Origin: Branchiostoma floridae
Taxonomy: Eukaryota > Chordata > Leptocardii > Amphioxiformes > Branchiostomatidae
Length of the DNA stretch: 64,000 nucleotides
Assembly (NCBI RefSeq): GCF_000003815.2
Contig: NC_049987.1
Coordinates: 17,525,959-17,589,958, forward strand
Direction: 5' to 3'
Shown: positions 40,690 to 59,960 of the stretch, in pieces
How the letters are laid out: every line of letters starts with the position of its first letter
Position numbering within the stretch: position 1 is the stretch's first letter
Notes under the pieces: generated by a model
The model's input: the letters and a program-made list of their open reading frames with translations, nothing else
What the model was told of the DNA's origin: nothing
The model's database searches: none
Made by a program: the position numbers and the translations under genes

Positions 40690-41705
40690 ATTGTTTGGTC
40701 AGTCATACCTCTCGGTAACGTGGCTTCACTTGTCCTAAATAGTAACTGGCACATCCGTGTGGTGAATATGCATAAATATAGAGTGGTACTTTCCTTTGAA
40801 TGCTTAGTCCTAGACCTATTTTGAGCAACCAATCACGTACGGTCTATCTTAGCATCTGGTTTTATTAGTCTCGTAGTAATTTTGGCGCATGCGTGATAAA
40901 CAGCATAGAAACATGTAAGAATCTTTGGTGTATTGCCATAAAGTAAATGTTGATTCGGACTTATATTTCTATAAACTGCCAAGTGTCTTTCTTTTAACAT
41001 GATTTCAATCATTCTTTTATTAAGGTACACGAATTTCACTTTTCTTTGAAGTCTTTTTCACAAAATCTTGCAAATAATGCTGCTTGCTGAAGGAAATGTT
41101 ACCACATGTCAACAACAACTGAGTCCTAGTGTATTTCTTAATATTACTCTAAATGGCTTATTATGTCAAATCTGTTCGATTGCTCTAAGAAATCAGTTAA
41201 TGGTGAAAGTTAGACAACTGTTAATCTTAATCAAAGCAAAGTTTTATGAGGTTATCAAAGTATACAAATTCTTACCTTTTTTTTCGTTGTAAAGGGAAGC
41301 CACTTTCTTTTGCTTTCTGTGTCGTCACCTTACGTTGATACGAACACGTGCAAGTACCTCCAGCAGTGGATGGAATGTGCAAGATAGTGTCCCCCGTCAC
41401 TGTTTTGATATTCCATGCCCTTCAATGCACACACATGTATTCTAAGGAAAATGACCTATTTTGCGGTCAGTCATCTTTCTCAGTAACGTGGCCTCAGTTA
41501 TTCTAAATAGTAACTGGCACATCCATGAGGTGAATATGCAAGACAAACATGCACCTCAAGCTCGGAGTGGGATTTTCCGTTGAGTGCTCAGTCCTTGGCC
41601 CTCTTTTTTAGCAACCAATCACACACGACACGGTATACCGACATCTAGCGTAATTATTCGCATTATGATTTTGGCACATGCGTGAAATAAAGTACTAAAA
41701 GCATA
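40690..41705. repeat. Two direct copies of a ~230-bp sequence
   Basis: 40700-40910 and 41465-41700 share AGTAACTGGCACATCC, GAGCAACCAATCAC-type and TTTTGGC.CATGCGTGA words in the same order and orientation. The left part (CCTATTTTGCGGTCA, GTAACGTGG..TCA) also resembles the 3' flank of B near 20550. Between the copies there is no coding exon. Confidence 0.6.
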
Positions 41706-41724
41706 GCAGAATAGATGGTTTTGT

Positions 41725-41799
41725 TTTGTATATAGTAGAATGGACTCTTTTCTCAACTTAAGAATTGTTAGCTGAGGAATGAGTCCATTCTACTATGTA
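41725..41799. mobile_element. 75-bp inverted-repeat insertion between 18-bp direct repeats
   Basis: TAGTAGAATGGACTC (41733-41747) is inverted at 41781-41795. The unit is flanked by CAGAATAGATGGTTTTGT (41707-41724) and CAGAATAGACGGTTTTGT (41800-41817). It is either a tiny element with a long target duplication or a tandem duplication that later formed a hairpin. Confidence 0.5.
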
Positions 41800-41817
41800 C
41801 AGAATAGACGGTTTTGT

Positions 41818-42720
41818 GTTTGGTATCTATATCTTTGTGGAAAAGGTATAGAAAAGTCTTACCAGGGTTGGTAAACATTTGTTGAATCGGAGTTGCTCGC
41901 AAGGACTTGTTTTTGTGCTTCTATATTGAACACATAATCTTAAAACTTTACAACAAGGTCTCTCGTACAATAAAATATAAACTTTCTGATAGGAAGTACC
42001 CCAGAAAATGGAATATGTTGACAAAAAAGTTCACTTTGATCAGATTGTTAGTAATATAAAAAGAAAATACATAATACAGCATTGGTCTACAAGGCCGTTT
42101 TTCGTCTTCTTCATAGAATCTTTCACTAGATATAAAAATCAAAGACTAATTTGCAAACTCCCTAGCTTCTTTTAGCGAATTCATATTACAGTCGAGGGTC
42201 TGCAGCCGCTGTAGCTACTCGTGACTATTGACAATTTCAATTATTCAAATTAGTCTGTATTGCCTTGTTGCTAGTTTCGATAAGATATTCGAATGCAAAA
42301 TGAGCCTGACCCTTTCTCTAAACTGCTTGTTTTAGAGACAAAACCACAAACTTTTAAAAGTGCAAAACTAGTTCTCTGTATACAGAAAAAAAATGATATA
42401 AGTGCATTGAAAATCAAATGATGCATCATTACATGATATATCTATAAACACATTTATTGAGGAGACATTGTTTGGGAACAGATTTTCCAAGTTTCCTAAA
42501 TTAATCAAGATCTTTAAAGATATGATTAACAACAGGTTAAAACGTCCAATGCAGTCAAGAATCGAGGGACAACAGAGGAATTGATTTATTCCTCTTTACT
42601 CGAGTGCATCATTATTTGAGTCATGCCATTTTTTTAAATGAACAAAATATGAAATGACAATCTCTAATTTGAAAAATAACTGCTCGACAGAGGGGGTGAA
42701 TGAAGATGAAGTGTAGTGTA
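41818..42720. other. Gene-less stretch between LRR receptor E flank and TLR
   Basis: AT-rich; no recognisable exon or repeat. Confidence 0.4.
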
Positions 42721-42819
42721 GTGGTTTCAGAGATGGACATTTGTCATTAATCATTGCATCATTGCAAGGAACAAAATACAACAATATAACAATATAACAG
42801 TATAACAGTATAACAGTAT

Positions 42820-42876
<57 letters not shown>

Positions 42877-42915
42877 CCTTGCAATGATCAATGACAAATG
42901 TCCATCTCCGACACC
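42721..42915. repeat. Inverted repeat around an (AT)n core
   Basis: The left arm 42721-42773 (AGATGGACATTTGTCATT.ATCATTGC) is the reverse complement of 42874-42915 with an 8-bp extra in the left arm. Between them are ACAGTATA-type 10-mers and an uninterrupted AT run of about 48 bp (42826-42873). This could form a long cruciform. The ORF through it is an artefact. Confidence 0.8.
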
Positions 42916-43465
42916 GAGGTCAAATGGCAATTGCATAAGGGCCACCGGCACAGTAAAGTGGACAGTTATATATATGAGATAATATTGAAAAGGTAACTTT
43001 GCATGTACATATGTCTGACCTGATTCATAATGAGATATTTGTCGAAAAAAAATTGTGCTGAACTGGACAATATCCATAATTTTAGTTTTGAATGCAAAAC
43101 AATTGTACTTTTTCAAAGTAAACTGGTATAACATTTTAGTAAGACTCAAAGAAAAGAAAAAATACCCAAAAATATCGTGATGCGAACAATTCGTTAGCTG
43201 CATATATGTTTCAATCAAAGACATCGCCTGAGAAACGTTGTTTGTGTAAAACTGCAGCCGTTTAATTTCTCATTGATGCCCAAAAACTGAAGATTAATAC
43301 ATGCGGGAGCATATAGAAATATACAGGCGATGCCAAAGCAAGCAACTTTTATGGATGCCAAACTTTTATAAATCATATAAAAATTCCATCAACCGTTAAG
43401 ATATATACATACTGTTAAGGTGCTCTTTTTCGGTAACATAATCAACGCTGGCGTTTTGGTATGTT

Positions 43466-44905
43466 TTACAAGTGCTTCAAGTCAATGTCACTGGGCATGT
43501 TCCGGTGCATCGCCCCCCTCCCCACCCCAGATAAGGCAAAACTCAGTTTGTCCCAAAACTGGGGTTCTCCCCACTTCAAACACTCATTTGTGCCCAAGAA
43601 GAACTGCAGATCTTTATCAACATTATCTAGTTTAGGACCATCCAGTGTGATTACAACGATCCTTCTTTGCTTGTCTTTCAGCATTTGTTGATGAGAAGCT
43701 TTAAACGCCAGCGCGCACCATTCACAGTCCACAAAACTCTGCGAGAGGATGAGGACGGTCCTTCTGCTGGCCTCCACCGACTCTATGATGGTGCTTGCTA
43801 TGCACGCTCCTACCGGAAAATCACGGTACTCCAGGCACAGCTTGAAACCTCGCTTCTCCAATCCTGGAGCGAGTTCTCGTACGACTAGGCCTTGGTCTTC
43901 GCTGCTGTTGTATATGAACACATCGTACGGTTTGTCCTCTACTCGGCCAGATCTACAACATTGATATCTCGTGATGAACCAAACCTGTAAGTTTGTACGG
44001 TACCGGTACAGCACTAACAGCAACACAGTTAGTATCAACAGTATTATGGAGAGAACTATGGCAAGGATGTACATGTTGTTGTTGATGGCGCAATTTTCCG
44101 ATGTGGCAATGGCCTGGCAGGTCATGTTGATTTCGTGTGTTTCGTTGAGGCAAGTAAACAGTATGGTAACGCTAAAAGATTGAACTTCTGTGCCTACGCA
44201 AATGCCTAGCTGGTCACAATTACATTCTGCAGACAGAAGGGAATTTCCCCGTAAATCTATGATCTTTAAATTCTGAAGTCCGTGAAAAGCGTTCCTGGGC
44301 AAGTTAATGATGTTGTTGTCTTGTAGGTAGATCTCTTCAACATTCACCAGGGGCGCAAAGCTCAATGAATCTATATCAGAAAGACCACCGTTGTTCAGGA
44401 ACAATTTCTGAAGGCTGCTCAAACCCGTAAAAGTTTTCCTACCAATGGCAGAGATGTTGTTTAAACCCAGACGGAGTTCTGTTAGATTCCCGTTGTGCAT
44501 AAACAAGTTGTCTGGTAGATCTGTTAGGGAATTCTCAGCCAGATCAAGGAATCGTAGCTTTGACAGCTTACTGAAAACATCCACTGTGATCGTGGATATG
44601 AGATTGTTTCTGAGATTGAGATCCTCCAAGTTGACCAACTGTGCAAATGCGCTGCCGTTGAGATACGAGATATGATTGTTGCTCAGGTCTACTTCCTGAA
44701 GACTGCTGGGGTTGTTGAAAGGAGGAATAGAACTGAGACTGCGGTTGGACAGGTCAAGGTTTGACACAGTGGCTGCTTGGCTTGACACAACTGTACCCAG
44801 TGTCCCGGTTACCGTCGTTTGTGCTTGAGATGGAGTAACGTTTGATAGTAATATCAGTAATGTCACAGACAGCACGTGAACAGGATTAAACTTTGTAACA
44901 AACAT
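43466..44905 (-). CDS. Short Toll-like receptor (LRR-TM-TIR), single exon
   Basis: 479 aa. Signal peptide 1-28; about seven LRRs at 47-222; LRR C-cap at 228-272 with C228, C230, C236, C252, C263, C272; TM 278-300; TIR domain about 325-458. TIR box 1 is YDVFIYNS (327), box 2/BB loop CLEYRDFPVG (357-366), box 3 FW (450-451), so a signalling-competent TIR is likely. TIR domains recruit MyD88-type adaptors at the cytoplasmic face; ligand unknown. At 479 aa it is much shorter than typical TLRs (700-1000 aa), with few LRRs and a single C-cap (vertebrate-like rather than multi-cap). No intron is needed. Orthology cannot be assigned from sequence alone. Confidence 0.9.
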   Translation of the reverse strand: MFVTKFNPVHVLSVTLLILLSNVTPSQAQTTVTGTLGTVVSSQAATVSNLDLSNRSLSSIPPFNNPSSLQEVDLSNNHISYLNGSAFAQLVNLEDLNLRNNLISTITVDVFSKLSKLRFLDLAENSLTDLPDNLFMHNGNLTELRLGLNNISAIGRKTFTGLSSLQKLFLNNGGLSDIDSLSFAPLVNVEEIYLQDNNIINLPRNAFHGLQNLKIIDLRGNSLLSAECNCDQLGICVGTEVQSFSVTILFTCLNETHEINMTCQAIATSENCAINNNMYILAIVLSIILLILTVLLLVLYRYRTNLQVWFITRYQCCRSGRVEDKPYDVFIYNSSEDQGLVVRELAPGLEKRGFKLCLEYRDFPVGACIASTIIESVEASRRTVLILSQSFVDCEWCALAFKASHQQMLKDKQRRIVVITLDGPKLDNVDKDLQFFLGTNECLKWGEPQFWDKLSFALSGVGRGAMHRNMPSDIDLKHL

Positions 44906-46066
44906 GGTGCCTACTACTTGCTCTGTTCTCCGTTGAGTAAAAACAGTTATTTCTGTTCTTGTGTTCCCTGATGATTAAGTAGTTAAACTCAGTCTTTTGA
45001 AGCCATGTGAATCTTCCTCAGGATTGAACAAAACCTGGATGGACGACATGCAAGATTTCTATTAGAATATGTAGATATCATCTGTATTGTGCGTTCAGAT
45101 GTTCAGATTATAACGTTAGGTATACAATTTTTTATGTTTACACTCACGTGGCTATGACGTAAGTATTGTCCGCCATGTTGGATGGTCAAACCTCGACGTT
45201 GCCATGTATATACATGTTTATTTGAATATGTATGAAGATACTTAATAGTGACATCAGTACACACTACACATGTTCACCCATCCAGGTTCATCCAGCCAGC
45301 GTCGCGGAGGTGACGTCATATCCGCCATGAAGAAAATTTCCTAGGGTCCACCGCTAATGGTTATTCTAATAAAGTTTCAAAGTTTCAAAGTTTCAAAGTT
45401 TGTTGAAGCCTCTTTGGATAGAAGAAGTTAACTTGTATATACATGATAGTTGAACTACATGTATTGCTAACATCTATCATCTCAATATACTAATGCTAAA
45501 ACTATAGTAGGCACTAGAACGGTAGTCTGGCTAAAATCGCGCCCCTAGCGGCCGGCGCCACAATCTCGGGGAGGGGGTAATTAACCCCAGCTAGCGAGAG
45601 ATTTTGTAAACACAGGCTATTTACAAAGGTAACATTTTCGAAAATGTAGGCTGTTTCTCTCCGATTAATTTGCCTTTTGTCAAGCTACTCGTACACAAAA
45701 CAATACCTTAAGGCTCGGTCTGAGGCGTCGCCAAAAAGACTCTTTATTAGCTGCGACACTTAAGACATGCCCGATAAGATACTCAAAAAGTAAACATAAT
45801 TCGCACTCGAAGGCTAGAGAATACTCGTATAGATTTTGCCTAAGGTGTAACATTACTAGTCAACCATATTGTTCTAAATATATATGACTGGTTTATTTCA
45901 AAGTTCAACAAACTGACAAAATTCAATAAAGTAAGCAAATGAAGAATCCAAACTGTCTATAAAGAGACAGCATACACAGTTTGATCATCCATAGCAAGTT
46001 TCACGCTACAGATGCAGTAGCACTTGCCGTAGAAAGCATGGTAAAAAGTTTAGTTACATGTATTGG
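44906..46066. other. Gene-less stretch upstream of TLR
   Basis: Presumably includes the TLR promoter; no clear TATA is seen in the first 150 bp. An 8-bp tandem run is at 45370-45402. No exon supported. Confidence 0.35.
45370..45402 (+). repeat. AAAGTTTC tandem octamer, about four units
   Basis: TAATAAAGTTTCAAAGTTTC continues as four octamer copies. Short tandem octamers of this kind are typical 3' ends of CR1/L2-type LINEs, but no LINE body is recognisable upstream. Confidence 0.5.
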
Positions 46067-46166
46067 NNNNNNNNNNNNNNNNNNNNNNNNNNNNNNNNNN
46101 NNNNNNNNNNNNNNNNNNNNNNNNNNNNNNNNNNNNNNNNNNNNNNNNNNNNNNNNNNNNNNNNNN
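46067..46166. other. Assembly gap (100 N)
   Basis: Run of exactly 100 N. Confidence 0.99.
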
Positions 46167-46835
46167 ACAAACAGTTTTAAAACATGTCTCGTACTTTGAT
46201 CTTGTGTGCTGTGCTTGACTGTGTCTTACATGGCTGGTTCACAAATTAGATATTTTTATAAGAATGTTCAAGCTACTGTGTTAGAATATATCCCAATTCG
46301 GATAGGTCTCAACCTACTTAAAAAATGATCGTTTAATTTTTTAACAAACTACTATTTAGACTGGCGTTCAAATGGTATATATTCAATGTATATTCAGACA
46401 GGTGTTGCCAGGTTTAACTGCTCTTCTTTTTTCATGGCTCTTACAAACTAACTAAAAGTTGTTATTTAGGACTTACCAATATTAAACTTGGGTTTCTTCA
46501 CCACAAACTAGGCCGTATATATGCATGTACCCCCTTCTCTTACTGACAAATCGCCAGTCTGGGGTGTGGATCCGAAATCTTGTGTACAATAGCTAAGATC
46601 ACACAGCTATATTTATGTTACATGGAAGTCATTAAAAGCGGAAAAAGTCCTGTTGTAAGAAAAATATCCCTAAACTTACCTTGACATCGTTACTGAAGGG
46701 TTACAGCAATCGCCATTTCGCGGACCGAGGTCTAAGACAGGAAAGTCATGATCATGTGTGGAACTTCGTGTGGCAAACGTGCACCTGCGCAGCTTATTCT
46801 ACAAGTTGTAGAGTGATGACCTAGAGCATAGTCTC

Positions 46836-47445
46836 CCCAGCAGGCTCTACTACGGTCGGGTAGATTTTAGAATTTTGCTAATAACGGCTAGCGCTCGGTC
46901 ACATTCTTTGTAGGTCGACCGGCCGTCGCACGACTTTGGATGTTACAGAATTTTCAAGCAGGATGCCAACAATCCAGCCGCCAACAAAGATCTAAGAAAG
47001 CCGTAACGTAATAAGACAGATGAAGTTTGCACGACGCATATACACGACGTCGACTATCCAAGGAATTCACTCTGTTGAAAATGTAACAATCGCGAATCTT
47101 TAAAGAACTAGATAGGCAACATTTTCGCGAAAATGCAGAAGTCTTCCCCGTAGCTCTGGGAGAATTCTAAAAATAAAACATATGTATTTATTTACCGCTC
47201 AATTCTGTATTAAAATCATCCAAATCTTACCGTTTCCTCATAATACCACTGGCTTGATTTCAGTTTGCTACATATTTCGTTCTTTCTTGTTTCATTTAGT
47301 ACTTTCTGTACATTCCATTTCGTTCCATTTTACGCTTTCGGTACACCCATCCGTGGGGTGACATCACAACACAGTGGAAATCATATGAAAGTGTGTAATT
47401 TTAGAATAAATGAAACCCTCGCCCGTAGTAGAGCCTGATACGGGG
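46836..47445. mobile_element. Possible TIR element (CAGGCTCTACTACGG ends)
   Basis: CCCCAGCAGGCTCTACTACG at 46836 is inverted at 47421-47444 (CCCGTAGTAGAGCCTG..CGGGG). The interior is non-coding. Target duplication not evident, so boundaries are uncertain. Confidence 0.4.
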
Positions 47446-47592
47446 TTAGTCGACATCTGCATAATGTTCAAAGGTCGTCCATGTTGACATTGTTCAAACA
47501 CTGATTGCAATATTTGGTTGTATAGGTTTAACTTAAATTCCATGATTCATCATGACTGTTTGATGGTAAGTTGCTTGGGAACTCTTTAACAT

Positions 47593-47593
<1 letters not shown>

Positions 47594-47629
<36 letters not shown>

Positions 47630-47682
47630 GTGTGTGTGTGTGTGTGTTGTGTGTGTGTGTGTGTTGTGTGTGTGTGTGTTGT

Positions 47683-47747
<65 letters not shown>

Positions 47748-47795
47748 TGTGTGTGTGTGTTTGTGTGTGTGTGTGTGCTTGTGTGTGTCTTTTTA
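47594..47795 (+). repeat. (GT)n microsatellite, interrupted, about 200 bp
   Basis: Long GT/TG tract with GC and TT interruptions. The overlapping ORFs of Cys-Val repeats are artefacts. Confidence 0.97.
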
Positions 47796-47819
47796 GGATG
47801 AAATTGTGATATTCATCAC

Positions 47820-49840
47820 CCCTAAAAGGCAAAAAAGGCACCATCTGTCCTTTCTAACTTAAAAAGTCTCTAGATTGGGCAGAGATCTTCAAGGAAAAGA
47901 AGGATCTTCAAGTTTAAGTGGCACTAAGGTCGGTTTGTGTCCTCTACTGTGCAACGCAACTCTGACGTCAGCCCTCATAAATAAAGTCCTGCTATTTTCC
48001 CAGTCAACTTCATTGTACAATACGGCATTCTAGGGCTGTCTTGTGACGAAAAAGGTTGCAGTGTATCCTTGTCGACCCTCCATATAATCGCACGACAAAA
48101 ATTAAATCGTACGACTAGTGTGACCGCTTTCGAACACTTTGCACTCGGTTGTAGAAATATCAGTTAGGCCACACAACCTTAATTCTATGGATGACTTTCG
48201 CGCGTGCATTGATTTTTTCTTAAAAAAAAAACCATGTGGCCTCTTGTCGCCCAATATTGCATCCCTGGTCAATAAGAATTTTATGCTTGCCAGAGGATCG
48301 TTTCCCGGGGTAAGGGGGCACCTGGTCAGAGCCCTCGTTCCCCTCTCTCAACAAGAATGGCAATAACACAGTCTTACTGGAGGCGAACATAATACAGACC
48401 GGAAAAAAAACGGATAAAATGTTTAAAACAACATCTGCCAAATGTTTAGCCCTACTGTTCAGCAGCATTTTTGCTTTTTTTTCGCCGGCGCGCATGAGTT
48501 TTGGGGTCTCCAGAGGATGCCATCCATAAAATCAAGTCACTATGGCCTTATCTCTAAACTTCAACAATTTAATTACCATTCAATTTTGAGATTTTTATTC
48601 ATAGTGTCATAAACGATTTTAATATTGAGCAGTCTAAATACAACGAACCCACAACTCTGTACGTACGTGACGTTACGTTGGCACTGCGCCTTTTATCTGC
48701 ATTGTTTACATGTCAACGCTAACCGGGCAAAATGTACACAAACACGGAGCACGGTTCGACTCGTAGCAACAGGATGTAATAATAAAACCAACGTCTGGTG
48801 TGAGAAAAACAACCAAACTGCAAGACTACATTATTGTGGTTTAATTCTTATGTCGTTCTATACCCTGTTTTTAAAAAGGCATATTTAGTGTTCTTCTACG
48901 TTAAATGCTTATGAAATAGTTTAGAAAACGCAAGGGACATACATATAAGTATTCATATAAATGTACTTGTAAAATAACCAAATTACCAAATTAACACGAA
49001 TTTTCTGACTCCATCCAGATGTTCCTAGCTCATTGGGGACACCGTGTTGGGGAGGTAAAAGGTGGTGGAAGGAGAGGGATGGGCTCCACCTTCCAATACC
49101 GTGCCCTAGACACAATGGATAACAACCCACTACTCTTAATGCTTTAAAAAGGATATGGGACTACCCACCTTCTTAAAACTAAGCAAAATAAGGGACGCAA
49201 CACTGACGGAACTAGCCCTACTCGGTATCTGGTCGCTACCAATATTAATGTAGGAACGTTCATAACTCATATTCAAAACATCGGCTTGTGCATGATATTT
49301 ACAATTCCCCTTGCCTGCCTTTCTCATATGGTGTTCAAAATGCGCGAATGACTCTCCCATATTGATAACCCAACATACCCTATGTAATCCTCCATTCAAC
49401 TCCAAATGGCAAATCCTTTATACAACGTATACGTACTCTTTTTAACGTTACTTTGTACTTCTCTGTATACGTACAAGTTATACAGCCATAAGTCACATTT
49501 ACTGTATACGATCTCTTATAAGAAATATAAAGCCTAACTTGTGTGAAGAAATACTACGTGTTACTAAGGAGTTTACATTCTGTACGATTAACAACAGACG
49601 GGGGAAAGACTGGATACAAAACTAGTGATTGTTGATCGGTTACGCCATGTTTCGAGTGGGATAATGTTTCCGAACACAAGAGGGCGCGCACAATAGTTGG
49701 GGTCACCACGTTCAATGGATACTCATGACAAAAGCCAGGACCCAAGCAACCGCCGGTAAAAATAACAGCAACGGTATATCACAGTAAACTTCACAGAGGG
49801 GGGCGTCGTTGGTAACCAAGGCACATAACAGGGTGAAATG
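47820..49840. other. Gene-less stretch; contains a third copy of a B/D flank repeat
   Basis: 47870-48000 (AGATTGGGC..ATCTTCAAGG, CCTCTACTGTGCAACG, TCTGACGTC) resembles 20895-21040 and its inverted copy near 29090-29180, so that piece is a dispersed repeat. The remainder shows no exon. Confidence 0.4.
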
Positions 49841-49848
49841 TCGTCTGC

Positions 49849-49917
49849 GCCAATCAGAGCGCGGTTGGATGATCACGTGACGGTGGGAATAAAAGCGCGG
49901 GTACCGGTCCCCACTGG
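49849..49917 (+). promoter_or_regulatory. Alpha-tubulin promoter elements
   Basis: CCAATCAG (CCAAT box) near 49851, GATCACGTGACG (E-box/CRE-like CACGTGAC) near 49871, and AATAAAAG as a TATA-like box near 49888. They are in canonical order; a start about 30 bp later (about 49918) would give a 113-bp 5' UTR before the ATG at 50031. Confidence 0.55.
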
Positions 49918-50030
49918 TTCAGTTCCAGAATACTCGTCAGCCCCTTGAGCAACGTCGAGTACTCAGCGTAAAAAAAACGCGGAAATCTTCACTTCTTGAC
50001 GTAATCTTCGTACAAGACAACTAAACCAAA

Positions 50031-57580
<7,550 letters not shown>

Positions 57581-57768
57581 ACTCCCCATCCATGATCCAA
57601 CACAACAACAGTACGCGCCATATATGAAACAACAACTGTGAAACTTAAGCCACAAAACGCTACATTCCATCGTTAGAAAGATGATTTGACCAAAGATATG
57701 AATAGTAATAACATCAACTGACAAGTAGTTGTGCTTAACGTTTCTGTGAATTTAGGCAATGCTGCTGA

Positions 57769-57774
57769 AATAAA
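57769..57774 (+). other. Poly(A) signal AATAAA of alpha-tubulin
   Basis: AATAAA in GAAATAAAAATGTG, 189 bp after the stop codon; a GT-rich stretch (TTTGTGTGTGTTTT) follows at about 57800. Confidence 0.7.
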
Positions 57775-57789
57775 AATGTGCCAACTGTG

Positions 57790-58351
57790 CGATGAAGGAT
57801 ATTTGTGTGTGTTTTATCTATTTTACTGGAGTATCCCTTATGGCGAAGAGCAGGTTTCTTCCGAATAGTGAATGATGAATTCTGAAGAATAGATTGAATA
57901 TCACAGTAGTAAGAAAGCTATCATAGTTAGAGTATCACAGATATTTAGTACGAGTGCAAGTCTGGATAGTACACACAGATCGTCTCCTTATCTAAACTTA
58001 TCCGCATCTTGCGTTGTCTGTATAATCTAGCTCAAAAAACAAACCTTATGTATCGATAAACGTAAAGCTGTTATTGCACTAGTATAATGTACTGTTACCA
58101 GAGCTAGCCATTGATAATGGCCTCCGGCTAGTCAGGGTACGCTGTATTTCTCTCTATCCCACTCCCCAAGTACTGCTGGTATTGAATTTCCAAACCTGGA
58201 TCTTTCTTTTAATTCATTCAAATGCAGACATCAAAAATATATGGAGGTAAAGCATTGCACATACAACCAGGGAATAGGGATCGGGGAATGGAAGAAATAG
58301 TGTATTTTTTCTGCTAAATGTTGGCCTTATGAATGCACTTGATTACAACAT
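57790..58351. other. Gene-less stretch between tubulin and tRNA
   Basis: No exon or repeat recognised. Confidence 0.35.
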
Positions 58352-58469
58352 GTCAGGATGGCCGAGTGGTCTAAGGCGCCAGACTCAAGGGTGGAAGTCC
58401 CTTCCCAGCATACAAAGCGAGGGTTCTGGTCCCCGAATGGGGGCGTGGGTTCGAATCCCACTTCTGACA
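58352..58469 (+). tRNA. trnL-CAA: tRNA-Leu(CAA) with 34-nt intron
   Basis: Acceptor stem GTCAGGA pairs with TTCTGAC (one G-U), discriminator A at 58469. B-box GGTTCGAATCC at 58448 and A-box TGGCCGAGTGGTCTAAGGCG at 58359 fit a class II leucine tRNA with a long variable arm (CCCCGAATGGGGG). The anticodon stem CCAGA/TCTGG (58379-58383, 58425-58429) encloses anticodon CAA at 58386-58388. The intron, about 58390-58423, sits after position 37, as usual for eukaryotic tRNA-Leu(CAA). It decodes UUG codons; transcription by Pol III would end at the TTTTG near 58474 or a later T run. Confidence 0.95.
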
Positions 58470-59760
58470 TTCATTTTGTTGTGGCATCGGTACTTAGATT
58501 AGTGGCAAAACTTTCCACAAATAAGATAAGTGATAAGAGATAAAGAAATTCTAATTAACATAAACAGACGTTGTTGCTCTTTAGCAATGCACTTGAATTA
58601 GGTATAAGTGAGTTTTAAGTCCCGGTTTTAGGTAGGTAGGAAAGTGCACTCTTCTTTCATTTAGATTCGCTGCCCCGTGACTTATCTCCAGGCAGATATT
58701 AGAAGACAATATAGTTAGTTTTTTTTTTAACATACCAGCTTTTGCTTCCGGAATTCCTTAAGTTAAGGAGGCACAGCTTGTAACTGGCACGGGCCGGGTA
58801 GCTAGAAAGGTATTGCCTCCCAACATCTGCTTGAAGATTACCATGTGACCTTGTAAGACCTATGGAAGGTTTCACCTTTGTTACAAATGGGATATTATAC
58901 CTCTGGGATGACTCGTTACTGTGTAGATCTATCAATTGATCAAATGGTGCTGCATGCGCATGTTTCAACATAGCACCATCCTAATGAGATACTGTCCAAC
59001 AGCCGCTGAACTTATGATGACTCCGTTATAGGATTGACACGGGGCACGTACAGCCGTTTGATATTACCACGCTAGTGACATTTTACAGGTGTTATGAGGA
59101 TAACATGATGCATTGAGAGCTTGTTTATTACATTTTAGGACCTTAATTGAGTGAGAGTTACAGCAATGAATTTAAAGATTATTGACAACTCAAAATTTTA
59201 ATATCCAGCCACTCTTCTTTGCTTGGAGTTTGAAACACTTTATTCATATCAAGTATAAAAGTTTTGATATTTTGAGCTGTGGAATTGTATAGACATACTA
59301 CCGTAGGCAGTAATTTGAAAGCGTTACTTTGTAAGCAGTAACTGAATCTGGTCAAATTACTACCTAGTTTTCATTATAAAAAATCCTTATAAGCATCCAC
59401 TGCAAGTTGCTCTCTTGGCAATTAATAAGAAATATAACAACTTTAGCAATGTAAGAAAATCGACAGTAATCATCTTATGTTTCTTCATCAAATATAGCAA
59501 TAGAACAGGACAGTGATAGACGTACTGATCATGTTCACCTGCTACATACAGATATTTGTCGGATACAAAAATTACTTCACTCAGACAAGAAAGATGTCAA
59601 CGGTAACTAAATCATTTCTGAAGCGTTCAATTGCCAAAAGGAACTTATCCACCACTTCTACAGAAGTGTTCTATTTTGTGATTTTGCCGACATATTTAAT
59701 ACCGCTACATAAACATCATTGTAAACATCAAAGAGAAACATATATCCGTCCATTTATAAG
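58470..59760. other. Gene-less stretch
   Basis: AT-rich sequence; short ORFs without recognisable domains. A T run at 58720-58728 is the only simple-sequence feature noted. Confidence 0.35.
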
Positions 59761-59778
59761 TCTACAGACTATGCACTA

Positions 59779-59960
59779 TAATGCATCCTATCGTAGCGGC
59801 AAAGAACTGCATGCACGTGGACTAGCCGCCCCGAGGTCGAGGTGACAGTTCAGGTTTAACCGTAATGCCTCCTAGCGTAGCGGAAAAGAGCTGCACCCGG
59901 ACAGTCCGTATTCCCTCTAGCCGCTCGAAGTCGACGTCACAGTTCAAGTCTACAGACCAC
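59779..59960 (-). pseudogene. Two decayed tandem copies of the PGRP terminal exon end
   Basis: Downstream of the real stop at 59950-59952, the end of the last PGRP exon recurs. On the minus strand, 59962-59863 repeats GCAGCTCTTTTCCGCTACGC..AGGAGGCATTAC with a GAC replacing the zinc-ligand CAC codon and small frame-breaking indels. A second copy (about 59860-59779) keeps AACTGTCACCTCGACCTCGG but is diverged after it and stops early. Spacing is about 100 and 84 bp. Confidence 0.65.

Noticed and set aside
42751-43224. 157-aa minus-strand ORF
   Set aside because: Its middle is IYIYIY from the (AT)n tract and the rest has no domain; it spans the inverted repeat.
47533-47844. ORFs of His-Thr or Cys-Val repeats on both strands
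   Set aside because: Artefact of the (GT)n microsatellite.
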